64,000 nt of DNA from Ischnura elegans (Eukaryota > Arthropoda > Insecta > Odonata > Coenagrionidae): positions 105,362,917 through 105,426,916 of the forward strand of contig NC_060254.1 in NCBI RefSeq assembly GCF_921293095.1, given 5' to 3'. Within the stretch, counting starts at the first letter, position 1. Every line of letters begins with the position of its first letter. Under the pieces are notes generated by a model, which had not been told where the DNA came from, did not search any database, and saw only the letters and a program-made list of their open reading frames with translations. The position numbers and the translations under genes were made by a program. Positions 47,349-58,762 of this stretch are shown piece after piece.

Positions 47349-49082
47349 TTAACACTTTATGTGCGGATGACATATATATATATGTCACGAGGGCTTTTCC
47401 ACTCAGGCAGATGACATAAATGTATGTCTTCGGGAGTTCGTTCTTCCACTGGTCACTAGGGCGCTCCGAGCGTGCCTAGCGTTACTTTTTCATCCTCCCG
47501 CAGTTAGGGAGTGACCTTACACCATTGCGGAAGTGTCCGTTTCTAGTTCTACGTGTTCCTTCATTTTTAGTGTTTTTTTGTTTACTTTAGTGCTATTTTT
47601 GGAACAATTTGGCAGGTTGGGATTTTTCTTTTCATAACCTTCACCTATTCTACATTATTCTTATCGTAAATATCATCATCATGTCTTACATATGGATTAT
47701 TTTTTTTAATTTGTTTTTTTACCTTCATTTCTAAATTATTCATATATGTGCTATCACAAAAATTATGATAACTTTTTTATTAAATATATTTATCCCCGTT
47801 CCATACTCACTACATTATAAAAAAATGATCTTAGTGCGGTGCTTCAGTTAATTATGATATATTTGAATTTCTTTTCAAGGAACTTTTTTTATTATTGCAA
47901 ATTACGTTTATCCTGGGTGATTTTTTTTTGGGTCTTTTTCCTACTTTTACGGCATATTTCCTCAGTCATTGCTCCACATCAATTACTTATCCTCTGTTCA
48001 TTATGGTGTTTTCATTTTGTAGGTCATTAATACATTCTAGTGTTAGGTACAGATACAGTCTTTACTTTCATAAAAACTAACATATTAATCACATATGCAA
48101 CACTCCATTACACAAATAGCACTATTTTGCTGGATAATTTTTAAGGCTCAAGGTTGGAGTCCCTCCCTACCAGCGGCACTCCCAGAGATTATTTCAACTT
48201 GCAAATGATATTTTCTTTGGAATAATCCTCTCATAGACGGAGAAAAATGCAGAAAGCATTTTCCAAAATCCTTCACCAAGGTCCTTCACTAAGGGCATAA
48301 TGGATTGGAAGCCATTGGACAGGGAGAACTGGAAACTTGGCTGGGCCTTCTTCTCCACATGGGCGCAATTAGGGTTTATACGATTTCTAACGATTGGAGG
48401 TCAGAATTAGTGCGAGTACCGATTTTCGGGAGAAAATGTGCCGTGATAGGTTTTTAGGAATGATGCAGGCTCTTCATTTCTCCGCTAACCGCGAAGGCAT
48501 CCGTAGGACAGTGACTACGATTTGCCCAGAATGTGAAGGTCAACCAGGGCTCTGTCTAAGGCCTTGCTTTCAAATACATCATAAAAATTTGTGAGAATTT
48601 TTATTGAAATGTTTCAATGTTGCAATAACTCTGAGGTAACATAGATTTGCTTTGATAAAAAAAGATGTTTCTTCCATAAATATATACTGTTCATAATTGT
48701 GTGTTCTACTTCTGTGACTCGTAAAAATTAAATCTACGGCCGTTGAAACAAAAAAATACACGTAAAACCTAATTCCAAGATATTTTCGTCATTAACCAAA
48801 GGAATCAACGGTAGAAGAAGTATTATAAACGGAAATATGAAAAGTTCACTCCTTCATACAAGGAAAATTGCATGTGTGTAATGTGGGTTGCGCGAATTGT
48901 CAATTACTGGTGACGGGTGGCATACATGTATGTCATTAACGTTTTTTACAAATTGCGAGAAATAGAAACAAAAAAAATTGCAAATTCTGTTGTATTACTT
49001 CCAAGACCACCGTTATGAAGGAAAATCACCCATCCGTCACTGGAGGTTTCGGCAAAAATATCACCCGTATTGAATGTGTTAA
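47349..49082 (+). mobile_element. piggyBac element, internally deleted, TTAA to TTAA
   Basis: The left edge reads TTAACACTTTATGTGCGG and the inverted right edge TTAACACATTCAATACGGG; about 18 of 25 positions agree. Both ends have a subterminal palindrome of the TGACATA-TATGTCA type. A transposase remnant lies in the middle (48310-48594). At 1734 bp it is shorter than a typical ~2.4-kb autonomous element, in line with the missing catalytic core. Confidence 0.8.
48310..48594 (+). pseudogene. piggyBac transposase remnant
   Basis: One frame encodes GELETWLGLLLHMGAIR and DWRSELVRVPIFG; after a frameshift near 48435 the next encodes EKMCRDRFLGMMQALHFS. These are the N-terminal conserved blocks of piggyBac transposase. 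The frame then jumps to CPECEGQPGLCLRPCFQIHH, the Cys-rich C-terminal finger that contacts the element ends. The whole DDD catalytic domain (some 300 residues) is missing between them. The copy cannot encode an active enzyme. Confidence 0.88.
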
Positions 49083-49822
49083 ATGTATCATTACAGAAAA
49101 TATGCACATGTAGTCTAATGTACTACAAGGAAATGAAAAGGCATTAGGTATGAACAGCAAAAAAATGATTATGATAACCAAGTGAAAAAGAAGTAAAAGG
49201 CTTGATATGTTTTATCTCTGTATACAGTAGAGAATGTATTACTTGGGTCAATGAATAAAGATTAGGTATCTGTTTTTGAATAATATTAAGTTCAGAGAAT
49301 TGACTCTTAATGGACAGTACACATTACTTAATTAATGTTTGGCATGGAAATCATCTCAGATTAAGAGGTGACCATGTTTTGGTTGAGTCCACCCCTGAAT
49401 GATAATAAAAGATGATGTGCTTGAATTTCGGATAAAATCACTACTTTACAAAAAATAACATAGAACAACTTGAACTGGATGAAATTTTTAAGTACCACTC
49501 ATATCCAGGGCTGATAAAGCACCACAAACAATCTTTTTCTGTGCCAGACTGGAGCCTGGGTCGAAGACTTCTTGCAACTCATCACCATCTCCTTTATTTT
49601 CATTGGGAAAAGGTGACAAAACCATTCACAGAAGACATTCTTGCTTGATGCACTGATGTATGCACACTGCACAGACAATCATTCATTGATTCAGGCATGA
49701 ATATGTACTTCCAACTGATTCACAGGCGTAAATGGATCATTCCTCTGAGTTTCTGTCATTCTACGAGAAAATGAAATGGAGAAATAAGATTTTCTCACTT
49801 TCTATGACTAATACGATTTGAA
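49083..49822. other. Unassigned region
   Basis: No gene recognised. Confidence 0.3.
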
Positions 49823-50133
49823 CACAAGCGTACCCAGCAAAGGGCAGGGTGGGGCAGCTCCCCCCCCCCCCCCCTTCCACTTAGAAACAAGAGTCGCAGA
49901 AGTCTTTGAGCAAAATCAGTGCTGAACTGAAACAAAAGCATTCAACATATTTTCTTTAAACCCACGAAAAATGATATATATTAGTTTAAGATGTGTAACT
50001 AAAATAAAGCTATTTTTTCAAGGAAATAGTATCTTAAATCCTATTGCTGCTCCCCCCTCAGACCTTGGCTTGCACCCCCTTCCCCTAGAACACGGCTTGT
50101 CCCCCCCTAGTAATGATTCTGGGTACGCCCTTG
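49823..50133. mobile_element. hAT-type MITE, family 3, complete
   Basis: 311 bp, starting CACAAGCGTACCCAG and ending CTGGGTACGCCCTTG (12 of 15 paired). Flanks GATTTGAA and AATTTGAA match at 7 of 8, an eroded hAT duplication. A run of about 18 C lies near 49859-49875. Confidence 0.85.
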
Positions 50134-50769
50134 AATTTGAATGTACCTGAACAAATGGAAAAAAAATTAAATTGAAGTTTTACAATAGTACTTCTACTAA
50201 ACAGATTATTTGCAACCAAAAATTGTGTCAATGGTAATTAACAAAAAAGGATTAACAAATACATATCAAAAAACAAAAGAGAGTCAAAAAGATCTCGCTA
50301 TGATCTTAGAGTAGAGAGAAGGGAGAGCCTTGAAAGTGAGCTAAGATTATATCATGCGTATTACTCTATACAAATTATTTTCATAATATAAAATAAAGTT
50401 TAACCTTGGACTTTGATTCTGAAATTTGTCTGTTTTATTTAATTTTCACACTCACCCCTTTGCTTATCCTCATTTCTCAAAAGACTTCTTTGCTTCAATA
50501 TGTTTACATTCCATGGTCCAACATCCTCATCCACCACACTATCAAGGGGTGGTATGGCCGGGTCGGCTGATCGGTGACAGCCAATGGCCCCATAGCTTAT
50601 GGGCCCATCACAATGCTCGAGTCTATTAATTGTGAAGCGTACATGAATGGCGTTATAGAAAACTCAGATTACTTAAACATAAGATTTTTTTGCAATTACA
50701 AAATTCTAGGTGTTCATTAGTTGCTTTATTTATGAAATAATGACAAAAATTATATAAAAAACAAATTAA
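50134..50769. other. Unassigned region
   Basis: No gene recognised. Confidence 0.3.
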
Positions 50770-50990
50770 GGTGCCAGAAGATAAAAGAGAACGTGACGCT
50801 TTTTTGAAAGGGTTATTCAAAAGGTTATTTTAGAGGTTTAGTTTAGATTTGAGTGCAGTTTAAAGGAAATTATACTCTTCATAGATAATAAAACCATTGT
50901 AAGGTTTTAATTTTTATTAGCAGTGGAATTTTCACTTTTAGTGCTACTTACTTTGTTTCCTTGTTGTGTGTATTTATTATTCCTTTTACC
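50770..50990 (+). repeat. Dispersed repeat X, truncated copy
   Basis: Matches the first two thirds of the 41655-42005 repeat (TTTTTTGAAAGGGTTATTC, GAGTGCAGTTTAAAGGAA, AGCAGTGGAATTTTCAC). Confidence 0.7.
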
Positions 50991-50999
50991 AATTTTCTA

Positions 51000-52160
51000 C
51001 TGATGCCATAAATATCCGACAGTACGTTTCTTTACCCAGGAGATGAAAGCCAGAAATATGTATTCAATGGAGAATTTCCTACACATTTCCTATACCAGAT
51101 AATGACACAATTTCTCAATAAATTCCTTATTAATCTACCGAAACCTACTCCTGTCTTTCCTTATCTACCCATCCTTCCTTTGCTCTTAAATATTCTTAAT
51201 GATTTCTTCAGCAATCCACAGTTTCCTTATCCTATGCCTTTCCATCTTTTTGGAAAAGGGTATTTGAAGGATTATTATATGTATAGGTTTCTTTTATATT
51301 TCAGTGCAGCTTTAAGGAAAAAATATTCTTAATAGTAGATGATAGTACCACAATAAAGTTTTAATTTTTACAAGCAGTGGAATTCTCACTTTGCTAGAGC
51401 TACTTTCCTTATGAAATTGCTATTTTTCATTAATGTTCATCTTATTTTTAAGAGCCAGAATAGCATGGACATACAATTTCCTAAAATTTTCTGGAGTGGG
51501 ACCCCTGAATCCTCCAGGAGGAGGGCCCCATAGTGGACCCTAGCCGAGGGCCCCCAGTCACACTAAACTGCCCCTGGCACTTTCTCCCTTTAGGATCAAC
51601 CTTGCTGGACTATTCCATGTGTCATACAGTTCATCAATGTATTCTTTCCACTTATTCTGCATCATTCTATTATTTGGACAAATTGCTTCATTCTTAAACC
51701 TAATTCGCAGCATAGCCAGTCCTCCTTTAATACCAGATAGTGACACAGACTGGCTTATGATTCCCCTACCTCTTCTTCCCTCTCCAAGCTTCCCCTTTCA
51801 CCAAATTGCCTCTTCCCCTAAATATACTTCAGCCTCCTTTTTTTCTGTGCCATGTATCATTAATCTACTCAAACCTTCTGCTGTCTTTTCTCATCTACCC
51901 ATCCATCTTTTGCTCTTAAATTATTTTAATGATTTCTTCAGCAATCCACAGTTTCCCTATCGTATGCCTTTCCATGTACTCCATAAATTTCTCAGTTGCA
52001 TTTATTATGTATTCCTTTTACCATTTTGCTACTGATGCCATAAATATCCGACAGTACGTTTCTTGACCCAGGAGATGAAAGCCAGAAATATTCAATGGAG
52101 AATTTCCAACACAGGCGAATGAATGCCGTAAGTATCCAGCCCCTTGATCTCTCCCTTTTG
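51000..52160 (-). repeat. Tandemly duplicated block of LINE-like and MITE-like pieces
   Basis: 51002-51260 and 51862-52150 share two modules. One is the piggyBac-MITE-like piece (ATGCCATAAATATCCGACAG onward at 51003 and 52028); the other contains GATTTCTTCAGCAATCCACAG (51203 and 51932). The minus-strand frame 51558-51746 encodes NKWKEYIDELYD, resembling the linker of LINE ORF2 before RT, so the second module may be a decayed LINE. Copy X of the other repeat lies between them (51240-51580). Confidence 0.55.
51240..51580 (+). repeat. Dispersed repeat X, copy 3
   Basis: Full-length match to 41655-42005, including the tail GAGGGCCCCCAGTCAC and ACTGCCCCTGGC. Confidence 0.75.
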
Positions 52161-53039
52161 TTAAAGAAAGCACCAAGTCCACCCACGGTTTCAAACCCCA
52201 AATCAGGAAACTTTGGTAAGCCAACGTGAATAATAGAGACTTTGAAATGGATAGCTTGAGGCATCACTAGGTGAAATAGCTTCAAGTAGAATCAAAAAAC
52301 TCTTTATTTCAGTTTATAACACAAAAAAAATATTCCTCTTATGTGAGCTTCCATAACTTCGTTTGAAAAAATGGCATAAGAAAAATGTTTTTTTTCACGA
52401 ACAAAATTCACTAACTCTTGGTTAACTATGTGGTATTCCATTATTTCCTGGATATAGACAGTTACTTATACCACTTATAAGTTATATAGACAGTTACTTA
52501 TACCACTTATAATTGGTATAAGTAACTGTCTATATCCAGGAAATGTTTTTTTTTGACATAGGTATTGCTTCCTTGTTTATGGTAAATTTAAACTCTTCCT
52601 AGTGTAACCAGGTGAGCTTGGTCCATTGGACACTTAACGTACGTGATTAGTTACACATCATTGGAAGGTTAATATAAATTCTAAAACATTTCCTTCTAAC
52701 AAGCATATTTTGGAAAATTTAAATATACATCTACATAATCCCTTGTGAGTTAACGCAATTGCGTGAGGCAAGGGATGAGTATTCAACAGTCATGCAACAG
52801 CAGGTTGCACTTGGATGCTTTCATGCACTTTAGGGTGGTCCTTATTTTAAAAGTTTTCGAATTTATTTTGGGATGCCCCCCCCCCCCCCCCCAGTTTTAT
52901 CCCATTTGGTGAGAAAACAAATCATGAAAATTATATTTTCAATTGGATACCAGGAAAACATGCCGCATCGCACTCAAAGTTTTGAAATTTTGGTATTTTT
53001 CAGCTTAGTAAAACCACTTGTCTGTTTCCACACACTTTT
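52161..53039. other. Unassigned region with a hairpin and a poly(C) tract
   Basis: No gene. Contains the perfect inverted repeat described separately and a run of about 16 C at 52877-52892. Confidence 0.4.
52444..52543. repeat. Perfect 30-bp inverted repeat with internal direct duplication
   Basis: The arm at 52444-52473 (TTTCCTGGATATAGACAGTT onward) is the exact reverse complement of 52514-52543. The loop contains a second copy of ATATAGACAGTTACTTATACCACTTATAA's core, so part of the left arm is also directly repeated. Confidence 0.95.
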
Positions 53040-53560
53040 ATTTAAACCCACCATGGTTTCGACAACTCGTGCCATTATCAAGGTACATAGCCTTGGATGA
53101 CAGCCTTTTTATGGTGGTAGAGTTTTTCAGGAGGGGGGAGGGTTATTGGGATGTGTTCATTCCAAGGTTAATGATGACATCAATGGGCGATTGGTAAGAG
53201 GTAGCGTTGAGTGGAATGGGAACATATGGTCAATAGATAATTTAAATTAGCAGAGCAATTAACTATTTCAATCTGTTCTAAGAAATACAGTTTCCACCCC
53301 TTGTCATGTACATGTAAAATTTTTGCATCTAAATTGCACCAGTGGTGTTGGTCATTCAAATGTCTTGCAATTCCTGATGAGTCGTCGTTATTCAAAAAAC
53401 ATCGTCTATGTTCTCTCATTCTCGTTTTAAAACTCCTCCCAGTCTGGCGAATATATTTGGTTTCACAATCGTCACAAATCATTTCATACACTCCACCTTT
53501 ATCATCATTACAATATTCACCAATAGAGTTAAACAATAATTTACCTAGTGTCAAAGTAGT
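53040..53560 (-). pseudogene. Penelope-like element 3' part with GIY-YIG endonuclease
   Basis: The minus-strand frame 53180-53554 encodes GVYEMICDDC, TKYIRQTGRSFKTRMREHRR, GIARHLND and LEQIEIV, the GIY-YIG domain of Penelope-like elements. GIY reads GVY and YIG reads YIR; the catalytic Arg of the TGRS-KTRM helix and the Glu of LEQIEI are kept. The 3' tail (53040-53180) has the ATGGCACGAGTTGTCGAAAC motif common in this group. Reverse transcriptase is absent, so the copy is 5'-truncated. It is the best of three such fragments here. Confidence 0.85.
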
Positions 53561-53870
53561 GTACCTAGTTTGGGTGTTTTTCGGACATTTGGGTGTTTAC
53601 TCATTAGACACTCGCAGAGTATCACCTCAAATTTCTTTCATTTCTGCCCTTTGGATTCCGAGATATCGCACCGAGAGTGAGCGCCAGGCACCCCAGCCAG
53701 ACAATTTGGGTGGCACGCGGGTTGCATACTCTCTACATTTGTTGTTCATTCCCACTCATCATGAAATCATAAGTTCTTTCGATAAACTTTAAACTTGGTC
53801 AATATAACCTTGGATGCTTAATTTATCTCTATTAATTGACAAAACAGGCTAAGTAGCAGGGTTTCTTCTC
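53561..53870. other. Unassigned spacer
   Basis: No gene recognised. Confidence 0.3.
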
Positions 53871-54462
53871 TATATCTAGAATTTTATGTACATACGTATA
53901 TGTAGAAATATGATAGCAAAAACGGATCTCATACCATTTTGATGATCTGCTAGAGGCCTGGGGCAGGTGTCATTCCCCAAATGTTGCGGTGGGACACGTC
54001 GTCAGCTGTTATGGGTGAAAAACAATTTAAATGCTATTCATTAGTAACCACCTTGAAATATATTTGGGATGTTGTATCCTTTTCAATATGTATGTTATTG
54101 TCCTTATATTATTTATTATTAGTGCGATAAATTTCATGCACAATTGACCTTAACTGAAATTAATACGTACTCTTGGCAATTAACGCATGCCTTGAGGGAA
54201 TCCTTTGTGCATGAAATCATATGTCAGTAGTTGTTTTCATCTCATCGTTTTTTATTTCAACTTTGCGCAAAATTGAAAATGACGTAAATGTAATCATGAA
54301 ATTCCCAGCCAAAACTATCAGTATGATCATAAAGTAAGCCAAAAAACCTATACTTTGTTATCAACTAATTTTGGGTTATTTTTACTGTGTTCAATTTAGA
54401 TGTTACTCCAAACAAAACAGCATGTATTTCCCTGTTAGTATTTCTCATATTAGCATTTACAC

Positions 54463-55027
54463 CAGTGGTGCAACTATGAGCGAATAGATACCCTAATAAG
54501 ACTCAGAAGTGGAATAACTAGGAATATGCTTTTAGGGGAATTGGGGGGCTTTGAGAGGGGGGATGAGGTTGGGTAGTGGGGGATAACCCCCAGAAAATGG
54601 GAAGTTAAGGAAAATTAAAAAATAAAATAAAATGCCTGAAAATGCATTTTACGTCATTTTGGCAATTTCAATTTAGCTTTGAGCGGATGCAGTTGTTATG
54701 TGTCCAAACTAGACAATGGTTTTAAATAATATTTTTATTTCTCTGGCGCTTTGGGACGAATACACCCCCTCATCCCCCTCCCCATGCTCAAACCACTAAG
54801 ACTCAGAGCAATTAAAAAGAAAATATTTAAAACTATTACCCAGCATTGACATGGAATAACTGCAACTACTTAAAGTTAAATCTTTAGTGCCTAAATGATG
54901 TTAAATGTATTCCTAGGCATGTACGATTTTGAAAATTTGCCCAGTTGCCAGGGAGGGGGGTTGCCACCCCACGCCATCTCACCCATTCCCCCCGCACTCC
55001 CAAAGCATATTCCTAGTAACGTCACTG
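54463..55027. mobile_element. hAT-type MITE in array copy A
   Basis: 565 bp, starting CAGTGGTGCAACTA and ending TAGTAACGTCACTG (11 of 14 paired). Flanks ATTTACAC and ATTAATAC agree at 6 of 8. The boundaries are confirmed by the uninterrupted sequence of the other array copies. Confidence 0.8.
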
Positions 55028-55944
55028 ATTAATACTATTATCCAGCTATACCATGCACAATAATTATTGGTATGCATTCAAAGTATGTAGAAATTTTTAT
55101 TACAAGTATCATTTTTTTGTTCAGATTTCAAAGTTAATTTTCATCTCAAAATTGAAAATCATTCATTCCTTGTCCCAAAAGTTCCCCAAATTTCACACAT
55201 AGTCAGGTGTTATGGCTGTGAAATCAATTTACATGATATTATTTAGAATCCAACTTAAATTGCACTTTGGTTTTTCTACCTTATTATTACGTATATTACT
55301 TATTGCTCAATTATTACGCATGCTTTTTTTGAGCCATCATAGCACAAATCAGTTTCTGGAGGAATATTTGTCTACCACAGAAGTGTATGATTTTGAATGT
55401 GTACGTGTTTGTTTATGGTTGGTAGTGAGGCTAATATATAAAAAATGTATATCTAGAAAAAGGATTTATAAAAACAGATCCCATACCATTTTGATGATCT
55501 GTTGAAGGCCAGGGGCAGGTGTCATTCCCCGAATGTCGCGTTTAGACGCATAGTCAGCAGTTATGGCTGAAAAACAATTTAAATGATATTCATTAGGAGC
55601 CAGCTAACATATGATCTACCCTTATTATTACGTATGTTCATGCTCCTTGCATGTATAATAGTATGATAAATTGTATATGCCATTGGCCCTTAATCTGGCC
55701 TGTGTTGGACCGCCAGGACACCCTCCTATACCGAAATTGACGAATTTTACAGTCAGAATACCAATATTGACCAGTTCCTTGATGTCAATCATGTCCCATT
55801 CAACAGCATAATTAACACCGTCTTGAGTAAAAAAAATAATAATTTAATATAGTATGATTCAATCTCGTAAGATTCAATTCAATCTCAAGAGGGTGAGGAT
55901 ATAAATTTCAAAGTTAATTATTATATTCCACACCCCCACACTCC

Positions 55945-56040
55945 CCACCAGCCATTGTTGGATGCATTCAGGCCCGGCCTGAGACCCAGCTTAGCGAGTC
56001 CTCAGGGCCACTCCTTAGCAATTAAGCCGAATCACTCATT
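55945..56040 (+). repeat. Dispersed ~90-bp repeat, copy 1
   Basis: GAGACCCAGCTTAG, GGGCCACT and AATTAAGCC recur in the same order at 63835-63905. Confidence 0.75.
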
Positions 56041-56415
56041 TATGATCATCCTCACTGTAGGAATACGTAGCGAGGTGGTTATATTGTCAGTAGTTTTTTC
56101 AATGATATATTTTGTGCATACTACAATTTTTTTAATGCTTTGAAATTTTTTTTTTCCAAATCATTTGTGTTGTTGTTTTTCATTTCAATTCATTTTAAAT
56201 CATTATTTTTTTATTTCAAATTTACATAAATTAAAATCAATAGTGATGCAATCACAAATTTCCTTGCAGATATTATCAGTGTTATTTTAAAGCACATAAA
56301 AAATATATGTACTTTGTTAATAACAATAACTGGGTTTTTTTACTGCATTGAAATAAAATGTTACTCCAAGCAAAACAGCATGTATGTATTTCCCTGTTAG
56401 TGTTTCTCATATTAG

Positions 56416-56609
56416 CATTGGCGGATTTAGGAGGGGGGATGGGGGAGCACAGGGGCATGTGCACCCTTAGACCCTTAAAAAATATACAAGATTTTTAATA
56501 ATGTCCCATTATCATTGCATTCATTTTGTATTACGAGGTAGCCTAATGCCCCCCCAGATCAAAATCCTTTTCTTGTGCCACCCAGAGAGAAATCCTGGAT
56601 CTGCCCCTG
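56416..56609. mobile_element. hAT-type MITE, family 2, in array copy B
   Basis: 194 bp, starting CATTGGCGGATTTAGG and ending CCTGGATCTGCCCCTG, a relative of 44269-44426. Flanks are CATATTAG and CATATTTAG. Array copy C reads TCATATTAGTACAT uninterrupted, confirming an 8-bp CATATTAG target. Confidence 0.9.
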
Positions 56610-57645
56610 CATATTTAGTACATATTTACACTATTATCCAACTAGACCATGTACAATTACTTTTGATAGGTTCTCAAGGTATGCAGAAATATTTTTATAC
56701 GAGTATCTTTTTTTTGTTCAGATTTCAAAATTCATTATCATCTCGAAATTCAAAATCATTCATTACTTGTCCCAAAAGTTTCTTAGTACATATCTTGGCT
56801 GAAATGTCTTTTTAATGTTAAATCACAGGTTTGACAAACATACATATATTTAAAGATGAAATATTGAAATGTTTTGGCTATTGTTTAAATTAAGTTCTCA
56901 TTAAAAATTTGAGTGTACTAATATATTTTCTAACGCTCACAGGGCATGGTTGCAAGTAATTTGTTGCAGTAAATAAAAAAAAATCATTAACAATCTGCCC
57001 TGCAATCTATGAAATTGTTGTGATACGACATCTTCTATCATCTCAAAAAAGGTAAAAATGGGTGATTGGTCAAATCCACAATTTTAAGAAATTCAAATAC
57101 AAAATGAATCTTTCACCAATTTGAATAAAAATCTTGGATCCATATTCACAAAATCTATATTTAAAAATATTTAAAATGCAAAATTTATTAATAAAGGATA
57201 CAGGAAGAGCATGGCCTTATATATACAATGAGTTATTAGAGGAAGAAAGCTGGCCACGGCGGGTAAGCTAAGAAGGGGGGCATGGTGGTCATTAAGTTAT
57301 TCAGAGTTACAAAACCTCTAACTAGAAACTCTTTCCCGTAAACAAAAGCTATCATAGCATTAATCAGTTTCTGGAGGAATTTGTCTACCATAAAGGTGTA
57401 TGATTTTGAATGTGTATGTATTTGTTTTTTTCATGAAATGAGACCGATTTACAAAAAAAGTGTACCTAGAAAAATGATAACAAAAACAGATCACATACCA
57501 TTTTGACGATCTGCCAGAGGCTGGGGGCAGGGGTCATTCCCCAAATTATGCAGTGGACTCGTTCCAGTCACGTGTTATGGCTGGAAAATCAATTTACATG
57601 ATATTATTTAGAAATCAGCTTAAATTGAACTATGGATGATCTACC

Positions 57646-58062
57646 CCCAGTGAGAAATGGGTGGTGGAATCCACGTGGAACCCACGTGGAGATGTAACGT
57701 GGATACCACTTGTTTTTGGTCGTGGAATCAACGTGGAACCCACGTGGAAATTTGGTGGAAAAATTAAAACAGCAGTAGGTGCTGTCCTAAAACCATTAAA
57801 ACCTCAACCACTCTATATCTAAACCTTCTATATATGTGTCTATGATTTTTCATGTGCTCTCATGGCTGCCTTTCCACGAATTATATAAAAATAGAATGTG
57901 CGATACATTTTCACATAACTAGCGTGGTTTCAGGATGATAAATGACGCAATGTCACCAGAGAGTTAAGTTCCACAAATTAGAAATTCTGTTTAACATTTT
58001 ATGCTAATCACCACAAATCCACTTGAAATCAACCTGGATTCCACCACCCATTTCTCACTGGG
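57646..58062. mobile_element. 417-bp MITE with repeated CACGTGG
   Basis: Ends CCCAGTGAGAAATGGGTGGT and its reverse complement, about 30 bp with one mismatch. The left part repeats CCACGTGGAACCCACGTGG-like words; the right part does not. The target duplication is unclear (flanks ...ATCTACC and CCCTCATT; other array copies read GATCTACCCTTATT). Superfamily not assigned. Confidence 0.85.
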
Positions 58063-58271
58063 CCCTCATTAAAACTTATATTATTGCTCCTGGAATTTTT
58101 TATAATTAGTATGAAAAATTGCTTATGCCAAATGGCCTATAAATAGAGGTCCGTGGAAGACGTTTTATTTTTTGCTAAAAATCATTTTTAAACCATGTGA
58201 TTTTTGTGTTATAGAAAATCTTGGCAGTGTTTTATAATGCTACAATTTTTCCACATTTATAGCCACTTATT

Positions 58272-58762
58272 TTATGGAACACGTTTCATGAATACTAATA
58301 CTTTTATTAAGCATTTTACATAACATTTAACACAATTTCGATTGTACAAAATTTCTGATAAAACTAAATGAAGGAAATGGTCAAGTATGTAGTATTGGCA
58401 TATACGATCAGCTAATGGCAAATCCCCACTCCCTAATATATGTCTATACTTGGAGAGCCATTCCAGAATGTTTGGATTGTCAAGTTTCTCTACACTAAAT
58501 AAAGCCTTTAAAAATGCTTCAGCAGTAGCGACAACAAGTTCCTCCTTCGCTTTCTTTGACTGAGTGACTGTGTGTTCAAATTCTTTAATTGCAAACTTAG
58601 CACAGTAAAATGTGCTCTGTCTTTCACAAAAAATCCTTCTGAGTTGAATTCACTTACCCTGGTATGAGCAGTAGCACTAGCTTTTGGAATTTTAAAATTC
58701 GTTTCCATCGTTCGATATTTAAAGCTGGAACCACGATAAATAACAGTCCAACCGCAAAACAC
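58272..58762 (-). pseudogene. CGGBP1-like / hAT-derived protein fragment, frameshifted
   Basis: Starting at Met 58708 the minus strand encodes METNFKIPKASATAHTRV and SEFNSEGFFVKD; after a one-base shift near 58630 another frame is open to a TAA at 58272, with STFYCAKFAIKEFEHTV, AEAFLKALFSVEKLDNPNI and GSGDLPLADRI. The order (short leader, residual zinc-finger region, then a helical AFL-A--SVEKLDNP-I--WL segment) is that of CGGBP1 and related proteins that descend from hAT transposases. The zinc finger seems shortened: only one of its expected Cys pairs is visible. Because the second part has no early ATG, simple ORF finding misses it. Confidence 0.6.
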
